DNA from: Micromonospora arida
GTDB lineage: Bacteria; Actinomycetota; Actinomycetes; Mycobacteriales; Micromonosporaceae
Assembly: GCF_003857035.1 (NCBI RefSeq)
Contig: NZ_QGSY01000148.1
Location: forward strand, 1-64,000
Length of the DNA: 64,000 nucleotides
Direction: 5' to 3'
Shown: piece after piece, positions 16,966-26,083 of the stretch
Layout: each line of letters opens with the position of its first letter
Numbering within the stretch: position 1 is the stretch's first letter
Notes under the pieces: generated by a model
Seen by the model: only the letters and a program-made list of their open reading frames with translations
The model's database searches: none
What the model was told of the DNA's origin: nothing
Program-made: the position numbers and the translations under genes

Positions 16966-18795
16966 TCAGCGCTGCTGATCGAGCAGGTCGTCAAGGTGAG
17001 TCGCCGTGCTGATCAGCGAGAGGTGACTGAACGCCTGCGGGAAGTTGCCGATCTGCTCCCCGGTCGGCGCGATCTCCTCGGAGTAGAGGCCGAGCGGGTT
17101 GCTGTAGGTGAGCATCTTCTCGAAGGTCAACCGGGCGTCGTCGAGCCGGCCGGCCTGGGCGAGGGCCTGCACGTACCAGAAGGTGCACATGCTGAAGGTG
17201 CCCTCGGTGCCGGCCAGGCCGTCCGGCGAGGCGTTCGGGTCGTAGCGGTAGACGAGGCTGTCGGAGACCAGTTCGCCGTCTATCGCTCGCAGCGTCGACT
17301 CCCACATCGGGTCCATCGGCGAGATGAAGCCGAGCCCAGGCATGGCAAGCAGCGAGGCGTCCAGGATGTCCGTGCGGTAGTGCTGCACGAAAGCTTGGCG
17401 GCCCGGGTGGAAGCCACGTGTCATGACCTGCTCGTAGATGGTGTTGCGTTCGGTCGTCCAACGGGTGGTGTCACCGGGGCGCCCACGGCGCTGCGCGAGG
17501 CGGATTGCGCGGTCCAGCGCCACCCAGGACATCATCCGTCCGTACGTGAAGTCCTGCCGCCCGGACCGGGTCTCCCAGATGCCGTCCTCGGGCTGGTCCC
17601 AGTGCTCGCAGAGCCAGTCCATCAGCTCTGCCGTCTTCCGCCACCCTTCGTACGGCGCGATCAGGCCATTCCGGTCGGCGAGTTCCAGGGAGTTGAGCGC
17701 CTCGCCGTGGATGTCGAGTTGCAGTTGGCCCGACGCGCCGTTGCCAATGCGCACCGGTGCCGACCCGCGGTATCCCTCCAGGTGGCTGAGCACCTCCTCG
17801 GGCAGGTCCGGCGAGCCGTCAACCCTGTACATGATCTGGAGGGGCAGATCGGGGTCCCGTGCTTCCCGGATGCGCGCGTCCAACCAGAGCAGATATTTCT
17901 CGGCCTCGTCGGTGAAGCCGAGCTTCAGCAACGCGTGCACGGAGAAGGACGCGTCCCGGATCCAGGTGTAACGGTAGTCCCAGTTCCGCTGCCCGCCGAT
18001 CTGCTCGGGTAGCCCCGCGGTGGGCGCGGCGACAAGGGCGCCGGTCGGTGCGTACGTCATCAGCTTGAGGGTCATCGCCGACCGCTCGACCGCCTCCCTC
18101 CAACGACCCCGATAGCGGGAACGGTCCAGCCATCGCCGCCAGAAGTCGCGGGTGTCGGCAAGTAGTTCGCACGCCTCGTCGGTGCTGAGTGCGCGGGGCG
18201 CGTGCGGGCAGGCCGTCTCCAGGACCACCCCGCCGATGTCACCTGCTTGCAGCGTGAACCGAGCCGATACCCCCTGCGCGTCGCGGTTGATGGCCCCCGC
18301 GTCGACCAGCCCTTTCGCATCCTTGAAGAGGGCGAGGGTGAAGGTCAGTGTCTGGCTCCGGAAGACGTCACCCTCGGGGTGCACCTCAAGCTCAAACGGA
18401 TCGCGTCCGTAGTTGAACTTGGGCTGACAGTCGAAGCGGAACGGCATGCTGCCCCGGATCATGCGAACCAGCCGGATCAACCGGTGCCGGTTGGTGGCCC
18501 GTTCACCCGTGACGGGCATGAAATCCAACAATTCGCCCACGCCGTCCGCACTGTGGAAGCGGGTGATGAGGATCGGTGTACCGGGCAGGTAGAGCTGCTT
18601 GCTCGCGTAGTCGATGCCGTCGGGCGACAGCTGGAAATGGCCACCCTTACGGCGATCCAACAGCGCGCCGAAGATGCTCGGTGAGTCGAAGCGGGGCGCA
18701 CAGAACCAGTCGACCGTACCGTCCTTGGTGATCAGCGCCGCGGTCTGTAGATCACCGATCAGACCGTGGTCCTCGACTGCCGGGTAGCTGTCCAC
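16966..18795 (-). CDS. GH15 glucoamylase/trehalase-like glycoside hydrolase
   Basis: 609 residues with the GTG at 18795 (GGGGGA upstream); a GTG at 18810 is the alternative. The N-terminal beta-sandwich begins PAVEDHGLIGDLQTAALI, and the (alpha/alpha)6 barrel has NWDYRYTWIRDASFSVHALL, the GH15 hallmark. Length fits cytoplasmic GH15 enzymes, which in actinobacteria include trehalases as well as glucoamylases. There is no signal peptide. Trehalose or maltooligosaccharide cleavage is inferred; the exact substrate is open. Confidence 0.88.
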   Translation of the reverse strand: MDSYPAVEDHGLIGDLQTAALITKDGTVDWFCAPRFDSPSIFGALLDRRKGGHFQLSPDGIDYASKQLYLPGTPILITRFHSADGVGELLDFMPVTGERATNRHRLIRLVRMIRGSMPFRFDCQPKFNYGRDPFELEVHPEGDVFRSQTLTFTLALFKDAKGLVDAGAINRDAQGVSARFTLQAGDIGGVVLETACPHAPRALSTDEACELLADTRDFWRRWLDRSRYRGRWREAVERSAMTLKLMTYAPTGALVAAPTAGLPEQIGGQRNWDYRYTWIRDASFSVHALLKLGFTDEAEKYLLWLDARIREARDPDLPLQIMYRVDGSPDLPEEVLSHLEGYRGSAPVRIGNGASGQLQLDIHGEALNSLELADRNGLIAPYEGWRKTAELMDWLCEHWDQPEDGIWETRSGRQDFTYGRMMSWVALDRAIRLAQRRGRPGDTTRWTTERNTIYEQVMTRGFHPGRQAFVQHYRTDILDASLLAMPGLGFISPMDPMWESTLRAIDGELVSDSLVYRYDPNASPDGLAGTEGTFSMCTFWYVQALAQAGRLDDARLTFEKMLTYSNPLGLYSEEIAPTGEQIGNFPQAFSHLSLISTATHLDDLLDQQR

Positions 18796-18893
18796 GCTGT
18801 CCCCCGCCACTCGTCCTGGGCAATGGCGGCGACTACCCGGGAGCCGACGAAAAATGCGGTCCGCGGCTGGACACGGTCGAGACCTACCGCTCA

Positions 18894-18916
18894 TTGCGGA
18901 AGCAAACCTTCCGCAA
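18894..18916. promoter_or_regulatory. 9-bp inverted repeat, operator candidate
   Basis: TTGCGGAAG (18894-18902) is repeated inverted as CTTCCGCAA (18908-18916) with a 5-bp spacer. It lies between the divergent GH15 gene and the VOC gene, 46 bp before the VOC start. No regulator gene is adjacent. Confidence 0.65.
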
Positions 18917-18961
18917 TCGTCGATAGCGTCGACAGCAACCACATCGACGAGAGGACACCTG

Positions 18962-19387
18962 ATGAGCCTGCGAGGATTCGCCACCCTGAACATCTGGGCG
19001 GACGACGTGACGGCGGCCACGGCCTGGTATACGGACTTTCTTGGCATCGAGGCGTACTTCATGCGCCCCGGCCCCGACGGACGCCCGGCCTACACCGAGT
19101 TCCGCATCGGGGACTACCAGGCCGAGCTGGGCATCATCGACCGCAGGTACGCACCGGCCGGCGCGGCGACCGGGCCCGGCGGCGTGATCATGCACTGGTG
19201 CGTCGACGACCTCGACGCCACCGTCGAGCGGCTACTGGCGTTGGGTGCCACGGAGTACCAGCCGATCACTCCACACGGGGACGAAGGGTTCATCACCGCG
19301 GCGGTCGTCGACCCGTTCGGCAACGTGCTGGGGGTCATGAAGAACCCGCACTACCTCGACGTCCTCGCGTCCCTCAGGGCGACGTGA
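18962..19387 (+). CDS. VOC-superfamily (glyoxalase/bleomycin-resistance fold) protein
   Basis: 141 residues. It has two beta-alpha-beta-beta-beta modules: an N-terminal one with FATLNIWADDVTAATAWYTDFLGIEA and a C-terminal one with WCVDDLDATVERLLALGATEY...VVDPFGNVLGVM. The metal-ligand pattern is partly degenerate, so it could be an enzyme or a binding protein. It starts at an ATG with GAGAGGA upstream. The palindrome upstream is its likely control site. Confidence 0.85.
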   Translation: MSLRGFATLNIWADDVTAATAWYTDFLGIEAYFMRPGPDGRPAYTEFRIGDYQAELGIIDRRYAPAGAATGPGGVIMHWCVDDLDATVERLLALGATEYQPITPHGDEGFITAAVVDPFGNVLGVMKNPHYLDVLASLRAT

Positions 19388-19438
19388 CGCGCTGGGCTTT
19401 CCCGACGTGGCGGCGGTGCGCGCCGCAGGCCCGCCTGC

Positions 19439-20647
19439 TCACTCCGAACCGGCCCGATCCAATGCCTGCCGTACCAGCTCTCCCGCCTCGTCGGCGCCCA
19501 TACCGCTGGCCATGAGCAGGTCGTGGGCGGCCGTGTGGAACTCACCCGCGGCGATCGCTCCCGAGTAGCCCAGCCGGTGGGTGTGCGGGCGGGTGGGATC
19601 CGGAGCGGGCTTTCCCTGCGCCTTTCCGACCAGCTCGACAGCGGTGAGGATCTGCCCTTGCGCCTCACGCGGATCCGCCCGCTCGGGAGTGCTGGTGCGT
19701 CTCAGCGTCTGCACACTGGTGGCCAGCAGTTCGATGGCCGCGACGAACTCATCCGGTATCGGCTCATCGTCCCGGAGAGCCTTGGTGAGTCTCCTCGCGA
19801 TGGCCCGACAGCCGTACAGGCTGCGCTCGAGATGGTGGACGGCCCGGGTGTATTTGGCCAGGGACCTGCGTTGGCGCCACCGTAGTGGTGCCAGTCGTAC
19901 CACTTCCTGAGCAGCCCCGAGCCCCTCGTCCAGCGCAGTCGTCCGTGAACCGAGACCCCGCAAACCATTCAGACTCTGCTCGGCGCCGCCAAGGTCCCGA
20001 CGACGCAGCGCAGCAGCCAGGTTGCGCAGGGCGTCGATGGTCGGGTCGAGGACTGGTTCGGCCAGCCGCTGCATCGTCCGCTGCGGGTGGATGGGCACCA
20101 ACAGCAGGCCGACCGCCAGACCGATGAGCCCGCCGACGGCAGAGTCGACAAAGCGGGGGACGGACAACTCACGCACGGGCGGCTCCAGGGTGGCGATGAG
20201 CACCGCGGTGCCGCCGGCCTGGGTGAGTAGGGATCCGCCGCCCTTGATCAGCACGGCGACGATGATCGCCAGCACGACGACCACACCGGTCTGCCAGGGC
20301 CCGATGCCGAACATCGACATGAGTGCGTCGCCGACAGCGAGGCCCAGGATCACCCCGACCAGCAGCTCGACGGTGCGCCGCAGGCGCGTGCCCATCGACG
20401 CAGCCACGATGCCGACCGCGGTGGTGGGCGCGAGCACCGGGACGGGATTGCCCAGGAACTGATACCCCACGAACCAGGCGATCGACGCCGCGACGCCGGC
20501 CTGCACGGCGAGCAGCCCGAAGAGGCGCAAGCGCCAAGCGCGGACCTGTAGCCCGTGCCGCACCCGCTCGCGCAGGGCGGACCAGATCCGATCGACCCGG
20601 TGCCGGGGCGGGTCGTTGTCAGCTGCCGGCTCCTGCTTGGCGGGCAT
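19439..20647 (-). CDS. FUSC-family / aromatic acid exporter-like membrane protein
   Basis: 402 residues. Six hydrophobic helices lie within about residues 40-190 (for example LFGLLAVQAGVAASIAWFVGY, ELLVGVILGLAVGDALM, SAVGGLIGLAVGLLLVPIHP). A long cytoplasmic helical domain follows, with Arg/Leu-rich helices. This is the half-size FUSC/ArAE layout known for exporters of aromatic acids or drugs. There is no partner gene nearby. Confidence 0.82.
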   Translation of the reverse strand: MPAKQEPAADNDPPRHRVDRIWSALRERVRHGLQVRAWRLRLFGLLAVQAGVAASIAWFVGYQFLGNPVPVLAPTTAVGIVAASMGTRLRRTVELLVGVILGLAVGDALMSMFGIGPWQTGVVVVLAIIVAVLIKGGGSLLTQAGGTAVLIATLEPPVRELSVPRFVDSAVGGLIGLAVGLLLVPIHPQRTMQRLAEPVLDPTIDALRNLAAALRRRDLGGAEQSLNGLRGLGSRTTALDEGLGAAQEVVRLAPLRWRQRRSLAKYTRAVHHLERSLYGCRAIARRLTKALRDDEPIPDEFVAAIELLATSVQTLRRTSTPERADPREAQGQILTAVELVGKAQGKPAPDPTRPHTHRLGYSGAIAAGEFHTAAHDLLMASGMGADEAGELVRQALDRAGSE

Positions 20648-20712
20648 CCGCGCCGTTTACCCGGCGGAGCCGAAACTATCCGGCGAGTGGGCCGAATCGT
20701 GCGGTTGCCCGG

Positions 20713-21009
20713 TCAGTGAGCGGGATTCGGGGTGTGCGGGAGCTTGCCCAGTTGGCGCCAGTTCGTCTCGGCGACATCGACACCGTAGTGCTTGGCTGCG
20801 GCGAGGATGTTCTCGAAGGCCAGGTCGCGGTCGGCGTCGGTGACGCCCTGCACCTGGTCGAACCGGGCGACGGCGTTGCGGACGTGGCTGGCATCGGTCA
20901 TCGGTTCCTTGCGTTTGCCGGGGAACGCGAAGACGGTTTCCGGCAGCTCGCGCTTGTCCTTGTCCGACAGGCCACCGTGCTTCTCGTGGGGCTTCCAGGT
21001 GGATTTCAT
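20713..21009 (-). CDS. small DUF6582-like protein
   Basis: 98 residues, highly charged, with KHGGLSDKDKRELPETVFAFPGKRKEPMTDASHVRNAVARFDQV. The motif LP.TVFAFPxxRKEPLxDAxHVRNA is characteristic of a small conserved actinobacterial/phage-shared family (DUF6582), also found at the ends of capsid-protease proteins. The function is unknown. Transcribed alone. Confidence 0.75.
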   Translation of the reverse strand: MKSTWKPHEKHGGLSDKDKRELPETVFAFPGKRKEPMTDASHVRNAVARFDQVQGVTDADRDLAFENILAAAKHYGVDVAETNWRQLGKLPHTPNPAH

Positions 21010-21153
21010 CGCCCAGCATTACCCGCGCGCTGTCCGGCAGCACCTCCGAAGCCGACATTTTCCGGACCACCGCCACCGGCAAGATCCATATCATGCCGAC
21101 ACCTCGGGTCGAGGCCGAAGCCCTGCACACGTCGTCCTTTGTGGAGTGCGAGC

Positions 21154-21465
21154 ATGGTCGACATGGATATCTATGAGGACTCCCGTACGGTGTCACGCTC
21201 CGACCTGGCCGCCTGGCTGCGCCAACTGGCGAACCAGCTGGAGTCTGACGGGCGGCTCTTCTACGGCGCGGCGGGTGCGGTGACGGTCGCGGACACGGTG
21301 CGGTGCGAGCTGGAGATCGAGCGGGAGAGCGAGACGGAGGTGTCCGTCGAGATCGAGTTCTCCTGGACCGAGCCCACGCGCGTCAAGGTGGCGAACGAGG
21401 AGGAGCCCGCCAAGGACGACGAGGCCGCCCAGCCGACCGAGGCCACGCCGGAGGCCGCCAGCTAG
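21154..21465 (+). CDS. amphi-Trp domain protein
   Basis: 103 residues. The N-terminal YEDSRTVSRSDLAAWLRQLANQLESDGRLFYGAAGAVTVADTVRCELEIE matches the amphi-Trp domain, a small conserved fold of unknown role. The C-terminal 20 residues are a disordered acidic/Ala-Pro tail. The start is the ATG at 21154 with GTGGAG upstream. Confidence 0.82.
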   Translation: MVDMDIYEDSRTVSRSDLAAWLRQLANQLESDGRLFYGAAGAVTVADTVRCELEIERESETEVSVEIEFSWTEPTRVKVANEEEPAKDDEAAQPTEATPEAAS

Positions 21466-21538
21466 CGACGTCGGCAGCGCCGACCCAGAAGTAGCCGGGG
21501 CCAGGCCCGTGTCGGCCTGGCCCCGGGGTCTGGTCGGG

Positions 21539-24241
21539 TCAGCTACGCAGCGTCCACCGCTGGTTCGTGCCGCCGTTGCAGGACCAGAGGATGAGCTTGG
21601 TGCCGTTGGCGGTGGCGGCGCCGTTGGCATCGAGACAGAGCCCCGACTGGGCGTTCGTCACGGTGCCGTTGGTGTTGACGTTCCACTGCTGGTTGAGCCC
21701 ACCGTGGCAGTCCCAGATGATGACCGCGGTGCCGTTGGCCGTGCCCGCCCCGGAGGCGTCCAGGCACTTGTTGCCGTACACGGTCAACTGCTTGCTGGCG
21801 GTGTGGGTCCACTGCTGGTTGGTGCCGGTGGAGCAGTCCCAGAGCTGAGTCTGAGTGCCGTTGGTGGTCGAGGAGTTGGGCACCTCGACACAGCGACCGG
21901 ACTGGCCACCCACGAGTTGTCCGCTCCCCGTACCGCTGCCGCCGCCCTGCTGCTGCCGGACGATTGCTGTCGACTCGGCCGACCGGTTGCCCTGTGCGTC
22001 GACGACGTAGAGCCGGTACTCGACCTGAGTGGCCGGCACGGCGATGGATGTGGCGGTGCCGGCGGCCCTGGTCATCGTCGCCCCGGCGGTGAAGGTGGTC
22101 GTGCCGTACGGAGCCAGCCAGACCGACCTGGTGGCGTCACCGATGCTCCGGATCGGGATCGACGCGGTGGCACTGGTGACGAAGGTGCTGGCCGGCAGCA
22201 CATAGTTCGGTGCGGAGAAATTGCTCGCCGGAATGATGTCCCGGTACGCGTCCTCAAGGCCGGAATTCGCGGCGATGCCGTACGCCGCAGCCGGCCAGAC
22301 ATAGTCGGAGGAGACGAGGATGTCGGCGACAGTACTGTTCGGCAGATTCTTGTTCGAGACCTTGTTGATAGGGCCGTAGATCTGCGTGATGCTCAGATCG
22401 TGCTTCCGCCCGAAGTCATCCGAATTGATCATCCAGGTGACGTTCTTGTCGATACTCAGGACGTTGTCGCGGAAGGTGATGAACGCCGAGCCCTCATCCG
22501 GGTGCAGTCCGTACTTGTGGCCCGACGGAACGCCCTGGAGGTAGTTGTTGGTGATGGTGGTCGCGGGCTGGCTCCCGAGCGTGTAGATGGGAGCCGTGTC
22601 ACTGAGACGTTGCACCGTGTCGATGATGTGGTTGTAGCTGATGGTGTTGTTTCTCGCCGTCGTGGTCGGCCGGTTCGGCACGATCGAGCCCGACGATCCG
22701 TCGAAGTTCCACCAGCCCCAGCCGAGCGTGATGCCGGACCACGGGGCCTTCTCGATCCGGTTGCGCTGGATGGTGAGGGTGTCGGCGAAGTACGCGGAGA
22801 TGGGGCTGTGCCCGTTGAACAGAACCGCGCTGTCGTAGAGGTAGTTGTTCTTGATGTCGATGTTCTTCGGCAGCCCCTCGACTGACGCGGAGTACTTCTC
22901 GCGGTTGGTCGACGTGCCGTCCCCGATGTAGACGTGCTGGGGATGACCGACGGTGATGGCGGACCCGGCGATGTCGTTGGTGTGGTTTCCGATCAACTGG
23001 GTGCTCTGCACATCATTGATCATGTTGATTCCGTCGGCGCCGGTGTGCTCGATCCGGTTGCGTTGCAGCAGGAGACCGTCGGCGTTTTGGATCTGGACGA
23101 TGCCGGGGGTGACATCCACGTTGCGGTAGTAGTAGACGTGGAAGTTGCCCTTCGCGTACACCTGCGCTCCGAGATTGCCCTGCTGCGCCTGCTTGAAGGA
23201 CGAACCGGCGACGTTGAACAGGTTCCAGTCCGAGTGCCGCACCGTCAGACCGGAGAACGTGATGTTGCGGGCGTGGCTGGTCGTCGAGGTGCCGGCGACC
23301 CGGAGCACCGTGGTGACGTTGTTCGGTGCGTAGACCGTCGCGGTCGACATGTTCTCGGCGCTGGCCTTGTAGTAGTAGACCGTCTTGGTGCCCTTGTCGA
23401 AATAGAATTCACCGGGCGCGTCCAGGAACTCGTACGCGTTCATGAGTTTGTGGGTGCCGCCGACCTGGGCGTTGCCGTTGAACGCGCCCTGCGCGATGGC
23501 CGCGCCTGGTTGCTGGAAGAGAGCGACCCGGTTCGCACCGTCGGAACTCGTGGTCACCTGGCGGACGCCCACGATGGCAGTGGTCCAGGTCGTACCCGTC
23601 TCGATCTCGATGTCGTCCTGGTTGCGCGGAACGGCGGGAAAATCGTTCAGGCTGTACTTGGCGCCGTCGCACTGCGAGCCCGACTCCCAGGCCCACGAGG
23701 CCTGGTTGGCCGTGATGTTGTACGTCCCGTAACAGCCCGCCGAGCTGATCGTCTTCGACGCCATGTACGCGCGCTTGTCATTGACGTAGAGCGCCCGCAG
23801 CTTGTTGGTGCGGTCGAGCGGCGCCTTCCAGATGTTGCCGCTGTGCTGGCTCCACCCGGTCACCGGGACGCCGCCGTCGAGGACTGGCTTCTCATTGGCG
23901 TAGGCCGCGTAGCTGACCCGGAATCCGTTGGTGCCGGAGTCGCTCGACCCGAATTCGACAGTGCTGCTCACCGGATAGGTTCCACCACGGAGGTGGACGT
24001 TCACGTCGCCGGTCATGTTCGTGTTCACCGTACGAACGACGTCCCGGGCACGTTGCAGAGTCCGGAATGGCGACTGCAGGGTGCCCGGATTGGCGTCGTC
24101 ACCGTCCGGGGCGACATAGTAGGTCGCCTGGACCGCGGCCGATGCCGGTAGTTGGTTTGTCAGCACTGCTGGCAGTGTGGCGGCGACAAGCGCCGCCACC
24201 GCCAACACTGACATTCGAGCGGTGGATATGGCTGACTTCAC
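21539..24241 (-). CDS. secreted right-handed beta-helix protein with ricin-B (CBM13) domain
   Basis: 900 residues from the GTG at 24241 (AGAGGAAC upstream). Signal peptide at residues 1-35 (SVLAVAALVAATLPAVL...ASA). The catalytic-type domain begins YYVAPDGDDANPGTLQSPFRTLQRA, the usual start of pectate-lyase-like beta-helices; it resembles GH141-like enzymes, with many Asn ladders (NRIEHTGADGINMIND, NRIEKAPWSGITLGWGWW). A fibronectin-like region (about 690-765) and a Gly/Ser linker precede a C-terminal ricin-B lectin with three QxW repeats (NQQWTH, NQQWNV, NQRWTL). It probably degrades plant polysaccharide outside the cell. Confidence 0.85.
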   Translation of the reverse strand: MKSAISTARMSVLAVAALVAATLPAVLTNQLPASAAVQATYYVAPDGDDANPGTLQSPFRTLQRARDVVRTVNTNMTGDVNVHLRGGTYPVSSTVEFGSSDSGTNGFRVSYAAYANEKPVLDGGVPVTGWSQHSGNIWKAPLDRTNKLRALYVNDKRAYMASKTISSAGCYGTYNITANQASWAWESGSQCDGAKYSLNDFPAVPRNQDDIEIETGTTWTTAIVGVRQVTTSSDGANRVALFQQPGAAIAQGAFNGNAQVGGTHKLMNAYEFLDAPGEFYFDKGTKTVYYYKASAENMSTATVYAPNNVTTVLRVAGTSTTSHARNITFSGLTVRHSDWNLFNVAGSSFKQAQQGNLGAQVYAKGNFHVYYYRNVDVTPGIVQIQNADGLLLQRNRIEHTGADGINMINDVQSTQLIGNHTNDIAGSAITVGHPQHVYIGDGTSTNREKYSASVEGLPKNIDIKNNYLYDSAVLFNGHSPISAYFADTLTIQRNRIEKAPWSGITLGWGWWNFDGSSGSIVPNRPTTTARNNTISYNHIIDTVQRLSDTAPIYTLGSQPATTITNNYLQGVPSGHKYGLHPDEGSAFITFRDNVLSIDKNVTWMINSDDFGRKHDLSITQIYGPINKVSNKNLPNSTVADILVSSDYVWPAAAYGIAANSGLEDAYRDIIPASNFSAPNYVLPASTFVTSATASIPIRSIGDATRSVWLAPYGTTTFTAGATMTRAAGTATSIAVPATQVEYRLYVVDAQGNRSAESTAIVRQQQGGGSGTGSGQLVGGQSGRCVEVPNSSTTNGTQTQLWDCSTGTNQQWTHTASKQLTVYGNKCLDASGAGTANGTAVIIWDCHGGLNQQWNVNTNGTVTNAQSGLCLDANGAATANGTKLILWSCNGGTNQRWTLRS

Positions 24242-24645
24242 GTCTGTTCCTCTCACTGGTCGTCGATGTGGTGCCCAAAGTGCGTATCGAGCGACGAGTA
24301 CGGAACAACGACGCCACTAAGGGCCGGCGGGGACTTCCGTCGCCCCGACCGCACTCTTTGTTAACCGCCCCGAAATTCTTACTGGGAGCGTAGGTCACAC
24401 GTCTGACCAATGCAACCGGCAATTGGAGGGCGTCTATGCAGAAATGCCCTCGGATCGGGCAGATCAACCCTGCCGACAGTGCGTCCCTGCTGACGTCGTC
24501 CGACGAATCCACAGCGACGACACGGGGCTCGTCGTCGCTGCCCGCGACCACTCGCACGCACCTCGGCGATCGGCAGCTGAACGGCGGCGTAGACCTTTGG
24601 TCCGCAGCGCGGCGCGCTGAACGTCGTGAGCCATGAGGGCGCCCC
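24242..24645. other. intergenic stretch, no gene supported
   Basis: About 400 bp upstream of the beta-helix gene. It probably holds that gene's minus-strand promoter: a TTGCAT and TACGCT pair with 17-bp spacing is visible within 24,390-24,420 read on the minus strand, which is weak evidence. Short open frames here lack ribosome sites and protein-like composition. Confidence 0.4.
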
Positions 24646-24675
24646 ACCGCCAGGCCAGGGACCGCCAGGCCAGGG
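24646..24675. repeat. 15-bp tandem duplication
   Basis: ACCGCCAGGCCAGGG occurs twice in direct succession (24646-24660 and 24661-24675), just outside the repeat element copy B. Confidence 0.8.
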
Positions 24676-24695
24676 ACCGTCGGCGGTCCGGCCTT

Positions 24696-25045
24696 CCTTT
24701 GGAGCTGAATCGTCTACGACATCACCGACAGACGGCCCCCTCGAACCGCCCCCGCGACAAAGCCCTCACGCGACCCTCCGCGCGATCCCCGCGCGATCCC
24801 CGCGACGCCAGGCGGTTCCCCGCGCGATCCCCGCGATCCCGCCGCCAGGCGGTTCGCCAGCACGGTTCGTCGCGATCCCACTGCCAGGCGGTTCGCCCGC
24901 GGTCGTCGCGATCCCACTGCCAGGCGGTTCGCTCGCGGTTCGTCGCGCCCACCACCAGGCAGTTCGCCAGCACGGTTCGTCGCCGACACCACCGCCACGG
25001 ATTCCCTTGCTTGATTCGTTTGCGGCATCAGCTCCATAGGCACCG
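24696..25045 (-). repeat. intergenic repeat element, copy B (long form)
   Basis: The ends match copy A at 101-217 in inverted orientation: CCTTTGGAGCTGAATCGTCT at 24,696 and the inverse of CGGTGCCTATGGAGCTGAT ending at 25,045, together with the inner CGCAAACGAATC segment. The interior is about 230 bp longer and consists of degenerate tandem repeats. Open frames inside are repeat-derived and not credible genes. Confidence 0.75.
24762..24990. repeat. degenerate ~37-bp tandem repeats inside element B
   Basis: Units share GCCAGGCGGTTCGCC followed by variants of GTTCGTCGCGATCCCACT, seen at about 24,841, 24,881, 24,918 and 24,953, and a left part rich in CGCGATCCC. Units differ from each other, and no constant spacer length exists, so this is not a CRISPR. 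Confidence 0.75.
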
Positions 25046-25211
25046 AAGTCACTGAACCCCGCCGACACTGGCGGTGCCCGCCCCACCGGGCGCCACCGGC
25101 CAACGGGCACGAGAGGCTCAGCGGCCACCCCGGGTCGGACCGACGATCATCCCGCCCCAGGAACCGACCCCAGGACCGATCAATCGAGACGCCGTGACGC
25201 CCGAAAGACTC

Positions 25212-25224
25212 CGAAAGTTTCGGC
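25212..25224. promoter_or_regulatory. LacI-type operator palindrome
   Basis: CCGAAAGTTTCGG is a perfect 13-bp palindrome of the type bound by actinomycete LacI-family sugar repressors. It lies about 100 bp upstream of the promoter of the DUF4956-VTC-CotH operon. No LacI gene is in the window. Confidence 0.55.
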
Positions 25225-25324
25225 GGTCGCCTGAGCCGAGGTGGCTCCCCGGGCCTGCCCACGTCAGGCGCACCGCACCCTTGCCAGCCGGCTCAGGGGC
25301 CTGCATGTGCGCACGGATCACACA

Positions 25325-25353
25325 TTGACTTACATTGATGTTCTGCTTACAGT
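25325..25353 (+). promoter_or_regulatory. sigma70-type promoter of DUF4956-VTC-CotH operon
   Basis: A -35 TTGACT (25325-25330), a 17-bp spacer and a -10 TACAGT (25348-25353) lie in the only A/T-rich stretch before the operon. A direct repeat of TACCGAAA follows at about 25,367 and 25,378, so the transcript would have a leader of about 120 nt. Confidence 0.65.
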
Positions 25354-25480
25354 CACCAACGAAATACCGAAAGTTTACCGAAAAGTAGCCCGGAGGTTCG
25401 GCCACCTTCCGCAGGTCGCCACGCAGCGACTGCGGCCTGGCGTCGGTCCGCTCCGGCGTGAACCAGGAGGAACCCCAGCG

Positions 25481-26083
25481 ATGTCGCAGCTCGTTCTGTT
25501 CGCGATCGACATCTGCGCGGTGGCGCTGCTCGTCTTCGGGCTCTACTTCCCCCGGCACCGCCGGCGCGACCTGGTCGTCGCCTATCTGGGGGTCAACGTC
25601 GGCGTCCTCGCGGTGGCGAGCGCGCTGAGCGCCAGCGACGTCGGGGCCGGGCTCGGGCTGGGGCTGGCGCTGTTCGGAGTGCTCTCCATCATCCGACTCC
25701 GGTCGACGGAGCTCGACCAGCACGAGGTCGCGTACTACTTCTCCGCTCTCGCACTGGGCATTCTCGGCGCACTCAGCACCACCTCGGTCTGGCTCAGCGG
25801 AGGCTTGATGGCACTCATCGTCGCGGTGATGTTCGTCGGCGATCACCGACGGCTGCTCCGGCACTACCGGCACCAGATCATGGTGCTCGACTCCGCCGTC
25901 ACCGATCACGTCGCTCTCGTCGCCCAGCTGGAGCAACTGCTCAACGCCCGGGTACACAACGCCATCGTCCAGCGGCTCGACATGGTCAACGAGACCACAG
26001 TGGTCGACGTCCGATACTCGGTCGCCCGGCGCAGCGCGGCTGCCGGCACCAGCAAGGCGGTACGGGCCGGAGCGCTCCGATGA
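25481..26083 (+). CDS. DUF4956 membrane protein
   Basis: 200 residues from the ATG at 25481 (AGGAGG 10 nt upstream). It has four hydrophobic helices (LVLFAIDICAVALLVFGLYF, LVVAYLGVNVGVLAVASAL, GAGLGLGLALFGVLSII, LMALIVAVMFVG) and a cytoplasmic tail. The LFGVLSIIRLRSTELDQHEVAYYFSALALGIL segment is the DUF4956 signature. It overlaps the VTC gene by ATGA; the DUF4956-VTC-CotH set recurs in actinobacteria and is linked to cell-surface or polyphosphate-related functions. Confidence 0.85.
   Translation: MSQLVLFAIDICAVALLVFGLYFPRHRRRDLVVAYLGVNVGVLAVASALSASDVGAGLGLGLALFGVLSIIRLRSTELDQHEVAYYFSALALGILGALSTTSVWLSGGLMALIVAVMFVGDHRRLLRHYRHQIMVLDSAVTDHVALVAQLEQLLNARVHNAIVQRLDMVNETTVVDVRYSVARRSAAAGTSKAVRAGALR

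Noticed and set aside
24423..24636. Short open frames before the repeat element
   Set aside because: No ribosome site, biased composition and overlap of several frames; no support as genes.
24762..24990. CRISPR array or protein-coding repeats
   Set aside because: Units are degenerate, adjacent and of varying length; the open frames are artefacts of GC-rich repeats and have no ribosome site.
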